Source of the DNA: Defluviicoccus sp.
Lineage (GTDB): Bacteria > Pseudomonadota > Alphaproteobacteria > MPNO01
Assembly (NCBI GenBank): GCA_028820505.1
Contig: JAPPIT010000006.1
Span: 1 to 57,624 of the forward strand
Direction of reading: 5' to 3'
Length of the DNA: 57,624 nt
Under the pieces are notes generated by a model that was not told the DNA's origin, ran no database searches, and saw only the letters and a list, made by a program, of their open reading frames with translations. A program made the position numbers and the translations under genes. Every line of letters begins with the position of its first letter. Position 1 is the stretch's first letter. This document shows positions 1 to 7,948 of the stretch, in pieces.

Positions 1-46
1 AGGTGGCGGAGGGACGTGGATGCCCGGAACAAGTCCGGGCATGACG
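1..46 (+). repeat. Partial copy of dispersed palindromic repeat (R1)
   Basis: Bases 15-46 match the palindromic unit found four more times (48013-48044, 48093-48124, 50901-50932, 50982-51013). Its core is a 9-base inverted repeat, ATGCCCGGA / TCCGGGCAT, around ACAAG. Bases 1-14 also match the interior of the copy near 51 kb read on the opposite strand. The contig therefore begins inside a repeat copy, a usual place for assembly to stop. Confidence 0.8.
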
Positions 47-100
47 ACCGGGAGGGAAAGGAGTGCCGGAGAAAACCCGCCCCGCCCGACCTTGTCTCCG

Positions 101-204
101 CCCCCCGCTGTCACCCCGGCCTTGAGCCGGGGTCCAGGGCCACAGGCACCGCCGTCGCCCGGTTTTCCTGGACCCCGGCTCAAGGCCGGGGTGACAGCGG
201 GGGG
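101..204. repeat. Long perfect inverted repeat (38-base arms)
   Basis: Bases 101-138 are the exact reverse complement of 167-204, separated by 28 bases. Each arm is itself internally palindromic (CCCCGGCCTTGAGCCGGGG). A shortened copy of the arm end (CCGGGGTGACAGCGGGG) recurs near 51029-51045. This is a REP or BIME-like dispersed element of the type frequent in alphaproteobacterial intergenic regions. The only other thing seen in 1-447 is the promoter candidate at 313-341. Confidence 0.8.
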
Positions 205-312
205 GACAAAGAGGGCAGGTGCGGGCGGGCCGCGATCCGTGTCCCGATCCGGTGGGAGAGCGGACGGAAAACCGGAAATCGCCAAAAAATGATCTAAAAG
301 AGAAAAATACTC

Positions 313-341
313 TTGACTTGGGACGCGATCAACACCATATT
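313..341 (+). promoter_or_regulatory. Candidate sigma70 promoter of the 448-11127 operon
   Basis: TTGACT (313-318) is followed after 17 bases by CATATT (336-341, four of six matches to TATAAT). It sits in a locally AT-rich stretch (about 285-345) about 107 bases upstream of the Rieske oxygenase start, and no other promoter-like stretch is obvious in this leader. Read by eye; no transcription start is known. Confidence 0.45.
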
Positions 342-447
342 TCGCACAGTCGGGAAGTGGGGGTAGCGGCGTTGCCGGGGACGCCACGGTTCCATCGGGA
401 CCGGATAGGCTCTAGCATTCGCCGCGGGCGGTGGAGGAAGACGACGG

Positions 448-1809
448 ATGGCCGGGCAGAAGCATTTCCTGCGCACGCCCTACGGCGCGTATCACAAGCC
501 GCCCATGCCGGAAGAGGACGCGGAGCTCACCCATGTCGAGCGCGGCTCGGCCTGCGGCGAATATCTCCGGCGCTTCTGGCAGCCCGTCGCGATCGCCGCC
601 GAGGTGGGCGAGCTGCCGCTCAGGGTGCGCTTGTTCGGCGAGGACCTCGTGCTGTTCCGGACGCGCGGCGGGGATTGGGGGCTGCTCGACCTCCATTGCA
701 GCCATCGCGGGACCTCGCTCGAATACGGCGTCGTCGAGCCCCGGGGCCTTCGCTGCTGCTATCACAGCTGGCTGTTCGCGCCCGACGGCCGGATTCTGGA
801 GACGCCGGGCGAGCCGCCGTCGAGCACGCTCAAGGACCGGCTCTATCACGGCGCCTATCCGGTCGAGGAGCATGACGGGCTGGTCTTCGCCTATATGGGA
901 CCGCCGGACAAGCGGCCGGAATTCGCGCCCTACGACACGCTGGCCATGCCGGGCGACCGGCTGGTTCCCTACTACATCACCTACCCCTGCAACTGGCTCC
1001 AGGTGCAGGAGAACGTGATGGACCCGGCGCACGCGGTGTTCCTGCACACCCGGATCAGCTTCTCCCAGTTCGCCGATGCGTGGGGCGAGCTTCCGGTGAC
1101 CGAGTTCCGCGAGACGCCGACCGGCATGATCTACGTCACCGCGCGGCGCTGGGGCGACAATGTCTGGGTGCGCTCGAACGACATCGTCTTCGGCAACATC
1201 GCCCAGGTCGGCCATATCTGGGAGGACGGGCAGGCGCCGAAGCTCTACTTGCGGGTCGGCATCACCCGCTGGACGACGCCGGTCGACAACGAGACATGCC
1301 GCATTATCGGCTGGCGGCATTTCCACCCGGACGGCGACCCCGGCAACAATGCCGACGAGAGCAGATGCGGCCCCGAAAGCGTCGACTTCTTCGGCCAGGA
1401 CGGCGCCCGGACCTACGAGGACCGCCAGCGCATCCCGGGCGATTTCGACGCCCAGACCAGCCAGCGGCCGATCGCGGTGCACGCGCTAGAGCACATGACC
1501 GCCACCGACAAGGGCGTGCTGATGCTGCGCAAGCTGCTCCGGGCCGAGATACGGCGCGTGGCGGCGGGCGGCGATCCGAAGACTCCGCGATTCCGCGCCG
1601 ACGGCCGGATCCCGACCTATTGCCACGACACGGTGGTCCGCATCCCGCCGGCCGGCAACGGCGGGGACGATGCGCTGCTGCAACGCGTCGGGGAGCGGAT
1701 CACCGACATCAATCTCGACGGCGAGCATCAGGGCGCCGCCGACCGCGACGACCGGATCCGCCGCCTGATCGCCGCCTACGCGGACGGCGAGAACGGCGGC
1801 GGGCGCTGA
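448..1809 (+). CDS. Rieske-type aromatic ring-hydroxylating oxygenase, large subunit
   Basis: A 453-residue mononuclear-iron oxygenase of the phthalate 4,5-dioxygenase / O-demethylase type. The N-terminal Rieske [2Fe-2S] domain has C84-x-H86 and C103-x2-H106, 16 residues apart. The catalytic iron motif is N189-x2-D192-x2-H195-x4-H200. Such enzymes receive electrons from a separate reductase and hydroxylate or demethylate ring substrates; no reductase gene is nearby. ATG 448 is preceded by GGAGGA at good spacing. It is the first gene of a tight plus-strand operon with an isochorismatase-like hydrolase 13 bases downstream, then Hyu and molybdenum hydroxylase genes, which suggests an N-heterocyclic or cyclic amide substrate (inference). 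The family is clear, the substrate is not. Confidence 0.9.
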   Translation: MAGQKHFLRTPYGAYHKPPMPEEDAELTHVERGSACGEYLRRFWQPVAIAAEVGELPLRVRLFGEDLVLFRTRGGDWGLLDLHCSHRGTSLEYGVVEPRGLRCCYHSWLFAPDGRILETPGEPPSSTLKDRLYHGAYPVEEHDGLVFAYMGPPDKRPEFAPYDTLAMPGDRLVPYYITYPCNWLQVQENVMDPAHAVFLHTRISFSQFADAWGELPVTEFRETPTGMIYVTARRWGDNVWVRSNDIVFGNIAQVGHIWEDGQAPKLYLRVGITRWTTPVDNETCRIIGWRHFHPDGDPGNNADESRCGPESVDFFGQDGARTYEDRQRIPGDFDAQTSQRPIAVHALEHMTATDKGVLMLRKLLRAEIRRVAAGGDPKTPRFRADGRIPTYCHDTVVRIPPAGNGGDDALLQRVGERITDINLDGEHQGAADRDDRIRRLIAAYADGENGGGR

Positions 1810-1822
1810 GGAGGGGGCGGAT

Positions 1823-2530
1823 ATGCAGGCCTATGTCTATGGCGAACGCCGGGTCCTGCCGGGCGGGTTCGAGCAATATGCCGATCGGCAAATGTCGGCT
1901 GTCGTGTCGATCGACATGCATCAGGGCCACCTTGCCGACACGCCGGACTGTCCGTGCCCGGCGCCGCGCGCGCGCGAGATCGTCGCCCCGATCGACATTT
2001 TCCATGACGAGGCGCGCCGACTCGGCATTCCGGTCGTCCACGTCAGGACGGTTCTGAGGAAAGGCGGCGTCGATGACGTCAACGGGCTGCGCTCGGCATG
2101 GCGGCAGGTCTTCCCGCTCTATGTCGGCGACATTCCGAATGCCGACTCGCACGCCATCGAGGGCAGCCGCTGGACCGAGTTCGAGACACGGGTCGAGCCC
2201 GGCGACCAGATCGTCCAGACCAAGAAGCGGCTCTCGGTCTTCTACCCCACCGACCTCGACTTCCTGCTGCGCAACATGGGCATCCGGACGGTGGTGCTGA
2301 ACGGCGGGTTCACCGATTGCTGCGTGCTGAACGCCGCGTTCGACGCCAGCAACCGCGACTACCGCGTCGTGGTGCTGCGCGACCTGGTCCGCGGCACCAA
2401 CGACGAGATGGAGGATGCGGCCCTCAAGATGGTGTCGATCCACATGGGGCTGGTGATGGATTCCGCCGATCTGCTGGCCGAATGGGCGGACCAGGTCGAG
2501 CCGCGCGCGTTTGACGCCGTGGGCGGCTGA
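1823..2530 (+). CDS. Isochorismatase-family cysteine hydrolase
   Basis: A 235-residue Rossmann-like hydrolase of the isochorismatase / nicotinamidase / N-carbamoylsarcosine amidase superfamily. Catalytic residues visible are D31 (in VVSIDMHQG), a lysine at 134 or 135 (TKKRLSVF) and C167 in GGFTDCCVLN. Members near hydantoinase and molybdenum hydroxylase genes usually hydrolyse amides, carbamoyl groups or ureido acids, so ring-opened amide hydrolysis is likely here; biuret- or ureidoacrylate-type amidohydrolase are alternatives. ATG 1823 has a strong GGAGGGGG ribosome site. It lies 13 bases after the Rieske gene and about 50 bases before hyuA. Confidence 0.88.
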   Translation: MQAYVYGERRVLPGGFEQYADRQMSAVVSIDMHQGHLADTPDCPCPAPRAREIVAPIDIFHDEARRLGIPVVHVRTVLRKGGVDDVNGLRSAWRQVFPLYVGDIPNADSHAIEGSRWTEFETRVEPGDQIVQTKKRLSVFYPTDLDFLLRNMGIRTVVLNGGFTDCCVLNAAFDASNRDYRVVVLRDLVRGTNDEMEDAALKMVSIHMGLVMDSADLLAEWADQVEPRAFDAVGG

Positions 2531-2579
2531 CAATATCGTCGCCGTGACATGATTAGAGTGTTGAAATAACGGTCGAATC

Positions 2580-4631
2580 GTGGCGCTCCGCATAGCCATA
2601 GACACCGGCGGCACCTTCACCGACGTGATCGCGCTCGACGAGGAGACGGGCGACCAGTTCGCGATCAAGACGCCGAGCACGCCGGCCGATCCGAGCCTCG
2701 GGCTGCTCGCCGGGATCGACGAGGTGCTGGACGCGGCGGGGGCCGCGCGGACCGAGATCGGCCAGATCCTGCACGGCACGACGACGGCGACCAACGCGGT
2801 GCTGGAGCACAAGTTCGAGGGTCTCGGCCTGCTGGTCACCGAGGGCTTCCGGCACCTGATCGAGATCGCCCGCCAGTCGGTTCCCGACGGGTACGGCAAC
2901 TCGTTCTTCTGGGTGAAGCCGAGGCGCCTGGTGCCGCTGCACCTGGTGCGCGAGGCGGCCGGGCGGATGCGCCATGACGGCTCGGAGCTGGTGCCGCTCG
3001 ACGAGGAAAGCGTCGTGGCCGCGGCCGACGAGCTGGTGGCGCTCGGGGTCGACCGCTTCGCCGTCTGCCTGCTCCACGCCTACGCCAACCCGGCGCACGA
3101 GAACCGGGTCGGCACGCTGCTGGCCGAACGGCACCCCGACATCCACGTCTCCCTCTCCTCCGTGGTGCTGCCGGAATACCGCGAGTACGAGCGCGCCATG
3201 ACGACCCTGATCGACGTCATGGTGAAGCCCTACTGCAAGACCTATCTCGGCCATGCGGAGCGCAGCATCCGGGAGCGCTCGGGCGCGGTGCCGTTCCTGA
3301 TCATGCAGTCGAACGGCGGGATCGTGACCAGCGCGAAGGCGGCCGAGAAGCCGGTGACGATGCTGGTATCGGGTCCCGCCGGCGGCGTGCTGGGCGCGAC
3401 CCACATGGCGCGGCTCGCCGACCGCCGCAACGTGCTCACCCTCGATGTCGGCGGCACGTCGACCGACGTTTCGCTGGTCCGCAACCTGACGCCCCAGCTC
3501 ACCAGCCACGCGACGATCGAGAACTACCCGGTCAAGTCGCCGATGCTCGACATCGAGACGGTCGGGACCGGCGGCGGCTCGCTCGCCTGGATCGACGATT
3601 ACGGCGCGCTCAAGGTGGGGCCGCGCAGCGCGGGCGCGGACCCGGGGCCGATCTGCTATCGCCGCGGCGGCACCGAGCCGACGGTGACCGATGCGGGGCT
3701 GGCGCTCGGCCGGCTGCCCGAGGCGCTGATCGGCGGCGGGCTGAAGCTCGACGCGGACGCCGCGCGCGCGGCCTACGAGGAGCTCGGCCGGAAGCTCGAG
3801 ATCGCGCCGGAGGAGGCCGCCGCCGGCGTGCTCGAGATCGCCTCGGCCAACCAGGTGCACGGCATAAGGCGTGTCACCACCACGCGCGGCCTCGATCCGG
3901 GCGATTACGCGATGGTAGCCTTCGGCGGCGCCGGCGGGCTGTTCGCGGCCGAGGTCGCCGATTTCCTCGGCATCGCCACCGCCGTGGTGCCGCCCAACCC
4001 GGGAAACCTGTCGGCCTTCGGGCTCCACGTCTCCGACGTCAAGCGCGACTATGTCCGGACCTGCGTGCGCCAGCAGTCGTCGCACGATCCGGACGAGCTG
4101 GAAGCCCTGTGGTCCGCGCTGGAGGATGCCGGCCGGGACGAGATCGCCGCCGAGGGCGTCGCGCGCGGGGCGATCGACCTGGTCCGCAGCGCCGACGTCC
4201 GCTATGTCGGCGAAGGCCACGAGGTTCCGGTCCCGATCCCGCCCGGCACCGCCGGGACCGATGCGGTGGAAACGATGTGGCGCGACTTCCACCGGGTGCA
4301 CGAGAGCACCTTCGGCTTCCACTACGAGGGCCGCCAGGATGTCGAGGTCGTCAGCCTCAGGGTCCAGGCGGTGGGCCGCGTGCACCGGCCGGAGATCCGC
4401 CCCCTCGAGTCCGGCGGCGGAGAGGCCGCCCCCGTCGCGAACCGCCGGGTCTACTGGCGCGACGGCGGCTGGATCGATTGCGGCATCTGGCGGCGCGGCG
4501 ATCTCGGCGTCGGCGCGGCGCTGGCGGGTCCCGCGATCGTCGAGGAATACGGATCGACGACCGTCGTGCCAGACAGCTGGCAACTGACCGTCGACGGGTA
4601 CGGCAATCTCATCCTGGAGAAATCCTCATGA
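2580..4631 (+). CDS. hyuA: Hydantoinase/oxoprolinase family protein, subunit A
   Basis: A 683-residue ASKHA-fold ATPase of the N-methylhydantoinase A / acetophenone carboxylase / 5-oxoprolinase group. It begins with the phosphate-binding motif DTGGTFTDVIALD (about residues 8-20). It has GTTTATNAVLE, MQSNGGIVT, a second phosphate motif DVGGTSTDVSLV and the GPRSAGADPGPICYRRGG stretch. In this family subunit A uses ATP to activate a cyclic amide or ketone and works with subunit B. The start is GTG at 2580, chosen because the conserved N-terminus begins there. The stop overlaps the ATG of hyuB in ATGA, so the two are translationally coupled. Confidence 0.92.
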   Translation: MALRIAIDTGGTFTDVIALDEETGDQFAIKTPSTPADPSLGLLAGIDEVLDAAGAARTEIGQILHGTTTATNAVLEHKFEGLGLLVTEGFRHLIEIARQSVPDGYGNSFFWVKPRRLVPLHLVREAAGRMRHDGSELVPLDEESVVAAADELVALGVDRFAVCLLHAYANPAHENRVGTLLAERHPDIHVSLSSVVLPEYREYERAMTTLIDVMVKPYCKTYLGHAERSIRERSGAVPFLIMQSNGGIVTSAKAAEKPVTMLVSGPAGGVLGATHMARLADRRNVLTLDVGGTSTDVSLVRNLTPQLTSHATIENYPVKSPMLDIETVGTGGGSLAWIDDYGALKVGPRSAGADPGPICYRRGGTEPTVTDAGLALGRLPEALIGGGLKLDADAARAAYEELGRKLEIAPEEAAAGVLEIASANQVHGIRRVTTTRGLDPGDYAMVAFGGAGGLFAAEVADFLGIATAVVPPNPGNLSAFGLHVSDVKRDYVRTCVRQQSSHDPDELEALWSALEDAGRDEIAAEGVARGAIDLVRSADVRYVGEGHEVPVPIPPGTAGTDAVETMWRDFHRVHESTFGFHYEGRQDVEVVSLRVQAVGRVHRPEIRPLESGGGEAAPVANRRVYWRDGGWIDCGIWRRGDLGVGAALAGPAIVEEYGSTTVVPDSWQLTVDGYGNLILEKSS

Positions 4632-6538
4632 GCAAGCCCCGCAAGGAGGCCCGGCAGCTCGGGCCGGTCGAGCTCGAGATCATCACCGGCACCATCCGCT
4701 CCGCCGAGCTCGAGATCGAGGCCGCCGTCGAGCGCACCTCGCGCTCGCCGATGATCCGCGACCAGCACGATTACCGGGTCGCCCTGTTCGACGCCAGGGG
4801 GCGCAAGCTCACCGGGCGGTCCTACTCGGCGCTGGTCGAGCCGGTCTTCGAGTATTTCGGGGAAGACGACATCCACCCCGGCGACGTGTTCTTCTGGAAC
4901 GACCCCTACAACTCGTCGGGCGGCATCGGCCACATCCCCGATCTCTGCTCCACCCTGCCGATCTTCCACGAGGGCCGACTGATCGGCTTCTCCCAGGTCT
5001 TCGGCCACCACGACGATGTCGGCGGCTCGGTGCCGGGCAGCCTGCCCGTCCATGCCGAGGACATGTGGACCGAAGGCCTGGTGATCCCGCCGATCAAGCT
5101 CTACGAGCGCGGCAAGGTGAACGAGGCGGCGTTCCGCATCGTCGAGCGCAATTCGCGCCTGTCGGAGCATCTGCGCGGCGATCTCGACGCCGAGATCGGC
5201 GCCGCGATGCTGGGATCGCGGCGGGTCGTGGCGCTCGCCGAGCGCTACGGCGCCGATACATTGGAGGCGGCGTTCGACGCGATGATCGAGAACTGCGCCG
5301 AGGCCATACGGCGCGAGCTTCTGCCGAGGATCGCCGACGGCGTCTACGCCTGGGAGGACTATGTCGAGAACGACGGCGTCGATGCGCCCCGCCTGCACGC
5401 GATGCGCGTCACCATGACCAAGACCGCCGACCGGATCCTGCTCGACTTCACCGGCACCGACCGGGAGGCCAAGGGGCCGATCAACTGGGCGATCGACTAT
5501 TCGGACGGCAAGTTCGTCCGCAAGTGGATGGGCCCGGTGCTGCGCTCGCTCGCCTCCTCGCCGGAGCGCGCCGCCGAGATCGACATGAACGAGGGCGTGC
5601 TCGACGTCATCGACGTGAAATTCCCGGAGAAGGGCACGCTGGTCACGCCCAATTTCGGCAAGGCGACCGGGATGCGGTTCTTCATCCTGCTGCGCTCGCT
5701 GGGGATCTTCGCGGCGCTGCTGTCCAAGGCCACCGGCGGGCAGATGCCGGCGGACCACGAGACGATCCGCATCTGGGGGCTGCATGGCGGCGCCTCGAAC
5801 AGGGATTTCTTCCTGTTCCGCGAGGTTCTGGGCGGCGGCGGGCCGGGCCGGCCCTGGGCGGACGGCTCGGACGTGGTCCACATCGTTCCCAACTCGCGCA
5901 ACCTGCCGGCGGAGTTCTCCGAGACCCGCTACCCGGTCATGGTCGAGAAGCTCGGCCTCGCCCGCGATTCCGGCGGGGCGGGGTTCCGGCGCGGCGGGTT
6001 CGGCTACGACAAGCGCATCCGCACGCTGCAATCCTGCCGGCTGCTGTCCAACGCCGACCGCGCGCTGGTCAACACCTACGGCGTCAACGGCGGCAGGCCG
6101 GGCTCCACATACAGCATCGCGGTCGAGGACGGGGGCGGCGAGCTGCGCGACATCGCGGGCATGGCGGACAATATCGAGGTGCCGGAGGGCGCGACCGTCC
6201 GCATCCGGACCACCGGCGGCGGGGGCTGGGGCGATCCGCTCCTGCGGGAGCCGGACCTGGTCGCCTATGACGTGGAGTGCGGGCTGGTTTCCGAAGACTC
6301 GGCCGCCGAGGAGTACGGCGTCGTCCTGAACATGGCGGGCACGCGGCCGGAGGTGGACGAGGCCGCGACGGATACGCGCCGCATGGAGCTCCGCGCGAAG
6401 CGGGGCGCGCTGCCGATGTTCGACCGCGGCCCCTATGTCGAGGCGGCGCGCGCGGCCGGAAGGCTGGACTGGCCCGAGGGCTGGCAGGATCCCGACGCCG
6501 GCTGGTGGGCGGAGACCGCGGCGGAGGCGGCGGAGTGA
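4628..6538 (+). CDS. hyuB: Hydantoinase/oxoprolinase family protein, subunit B
   Basis: A 636-residue N-methylhydantoinase B / acetophenone carboxylase-type subunit. It has the family features LELEIITGTIRSAELE-like N-terminus, MIRDQHDYRVALFD, VFFWNDPYNSSGGIGHIPD and a glycine-rich C-terminal stretch RIRTTGGGGWGDPL (about residues 525-538). Together with HyuA it would hydrolyse or carboxylate a ring amide or carbonyl with ATP. The reading frame is open further upstream, but ATG 4628 is the right start because it overlaps the hyuA stop and begins the conserved domain. The last bases overlap the GTG of the next gene. Confidence 0.92.
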   Translation: MSKPRKEARQLGPVELEIITGTIRSAELEIEAAVERTSRSPMIRDQHDYRVALFDARGRKLTGRSYSALVEPVFEYFGEDDIHPGDVFFWNDPYNSSGGIGHIPDLCSTLPIFHEGRLIGFSQVFGHHDDVGGSVPGSLPVHAEDMWTEGLVIPPIKLYERGKVNEAAFRIVERNSRLSEHLRGDLDAEIGAAMLGSRRVVALAERYGADTLEAAFDAMIENCAEAIRRELLPRIADGVYAWEDYVENDGVDAPRLHAMRVTMTKTADRILLDFTGTDREAKGPINWAIDYSDGKFVRKWMGPVLRSLASSPERAAEIDMNEGVLDVIDVKFPEKGTLVTPNFGKATGMRFFILLRSLGIFAALLSKATGGQMPADHETIRIWGLHGGASNRDFFLFREVLGGGGPGRPWADGSDVVHIVPNSRNLPAEFSETRYPVMVEKLGLARDSGGAGFRRGGFGYDKRIRTLQSCRLLSNADRALVNTYGVNGGRPGSTYSIAVEDGGGELRDIAGMADNIEVPEGATVRIRTTGGGGWGDPLLREPDLVAYDVECGLVSEDSAAEEYGVVLNMAGTRPEVDEAATDTRRMELRAKRGALPMFDRGPYVEAARAAGRLDWPEGWQDPDAGWWAETAAEAAE

Positions 6539-7398
6539 AGCCGGCGCTGTTCGACTACGTCGCGCCGGAAACCGTCGAGGCGGCGGTCGCGGCGCTCGCC
6601 GGGGACGAGACCGCGCGCCCGCTCGCCGGCGGGCAGAGCCTGATCCCGACGATGAATTTCCGCCTGTCGGCCCCCGGCCGGCTGGTCGACCTGCGCAGGA
6701 TCGAGGCGCTGCGCGGCATCGCGGTGGCGGACGGGACGATCCGCGTCGGCGCGATGACGCGGCACCGGGAGCTCGAAACGCACGAGGGGGCCAACCGGGC
6801 CAACCCGCTGATCGGAGAAGTGCTCGACAACGTCGCCCATATCGCGATCCGCAACCGGGGGACCGTGGGCGGCAGCATCGCGCACGCCGATTCCGCGGCT
6901 GAGCTTCCCTGTCTTCTGGTGGCGACCGGCGGCACGGTCTCCGTCCAGGGGCCGGACGGGAGCCGCGAGATCGGCGCCGACGATTTGTTCCGGTTCCACA
7001 TGACCACCAGCCTCGCGCAGACCGAGATCCTGACGGAAGTGCGCATTCCCGCCCTGCCGCCCGGAACCGGCTATGCGTTCGAGGAGTTCGCGAGGCGCCG
7101 GGGCGATTACGCGCTTGCAGGGGTCTGCACCCTGCTCACGGTCGAGGACGGACGGTGCGGCGAGGCGCGGATCGCGGCCTGCGGCATCGGCGCGCGGCCG
7201 GTCCGTCTCGCCGCCGCCGAGGACGCGCTCCGGGGCCGCGCCGTCGACGACGCCGCGCGCGCCGATGCCGGGGAGGCGGCCAGGGAATACATGACCGCGC
7301 CCGCCGACATGCAAGCGGGCGTCGCCTACCGCACGGACCTGCTGGCGGCGCTGGTGCGCCGAACCGTCGCGACGGCCGCAAGGCGGGCGGGGGGCTAG
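6535..7398 (+). CDS. Molybdenum hydroxylase FAD-binding subunit (CoxM-like)
   Basis: A 287-residue medium subunit of a xanthine-oxidase-family hydroxylase. The FAD-binding signatures AGGQSLIPTMNFRL (about residues 32-45) and IRNRGTVGGSIAHADSAAE (about 104-122) are intact. It passes electrons from the FeS subunit to an acceptor. The start is GTG at 6535, overlapping the hyuB TGA in GTGA; a longer upstream frame is only open sequence across hyuB. The order M-S-L matches CO-dehydrogenase-like hydroxylases, but the large subunit shows that this is not a CO dehydrogenase. Confidence 0.92.
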   Translation: MKPALFDYVAPETVEAAVAALAGDETARPLAGGQSLIPTMNFRLSAPGRLVDLRRIEALRGIAVADGTIRVGAMTRHRELETHEGANRANPLIGEVLDNVAHIAIRNRGTVGGSIAHADSAAELPCLLVATGGTVSVQGPDGSREIGADDLFRFHMTTSLAQTEILTEVRIPALPPGTGYAFEEFARRRGDYALAGVCTLLTVEDGRCGEARIAACGIGARPVRLAAAEDALRGRAVDDAARADAGEAAREYMTAPADMQAGVAYRTDLLAALVRRTVATAARRAGG

Positions 7399-7401
7399 GC
7401 C

Positions 7402-7938
7402 ATGGCGAAGACAGTGCTGAAGAAGCCGATCCCCGCCGCCTCGTCCGATCCGAAGGTCCCGGTGACGCTGACGGTCAACGGCGAGACCGTCACCCGCGAG
7501 GCCAGCCCGCGCATGCTGCTGAGCGATTTCATCCGCCACGAGCTCGGCCTGACGGGAACGCATGTCGGCTGCGAGCACGGCGTGTGCGGCTGCTGCACGG
7601 TGACGATCGACGGCCGCGCCGGCCGGTCTTGCCTCGCCTTCGCGGTCCAGGCCGACGGCGCCGAGATCCGCACCATCGAGGGCGTCGCGGACGAGGACGG
7701 CACGCTGCACCCGATCCAGCAGGCGATGATGGAGTGCCACGGACTGCAATGCGGCTACTGCACGCCGGGCTTCGTGATGTCGATGCTGAGCTATCTCGAG
7801 GAAACGCCCGAGCCCGACCTGTCGGAGAAGGCGATCCGCGAGGTGCTGTCGGGCAATCTCTGCCGCTGCACCGGCTACGCGAACATCGTCAAGGCGTTCC
7901 GCCGCTCGGTCGAGCTGATGAACGCGGCGGCGGACTGA
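7402..7938 (+). CDS. Molybdenum hydroxylase [2Fe-2S] subunit (CoxS-like)
   Basis: A 178-residue small subunit with two [2Fe-2S] clusters. The plant-ferredoxin-type site is GCEHGVCGCCTVTIDG and the second site is GLQCGYCTPGFV plus LCRCTGYANIV. About 20 extra N-terminal residues, rich in lysine and proline, precede the usual start of the fold. It relays electrons from the molybdopterin centre of the large subunit to the FAD subunit. It lies 3 bases after the FAD subunit and 10 before the large subunit, whose ribosome site GAGGAGCG lies in the gap. Confidence 0.93.
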   Translation: MAKTVLKKPIPAASSDPKVPVTLTVNGETVTREASPRMLLSDFIRHELGLTGTHVGCEHGVCGCCTVTIDGRAGRSCLAFAVQADGAEIRTIEGVADEDGTLHPIQQAMMECHGLQCGYCTPGFVMSMLSYLEETPEPDLSEKAIREVLSGNLCRCTGYANIVKAFRRSVELMNAAAD

Positions 7939-7948
7939 GGAGGAGCGA

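Noticed and set aside
16..297. Overlapping ORFs at the contig start
   Set aside because: They translate palindromic repeat sequence, and two frames are open equally.
2553..4583. Minus-strand open frame opposite hyuA
   Set aside because: The sense strand encodes a clear HyuA; the antisense product is Asp/Arg/His-rich without motifs.
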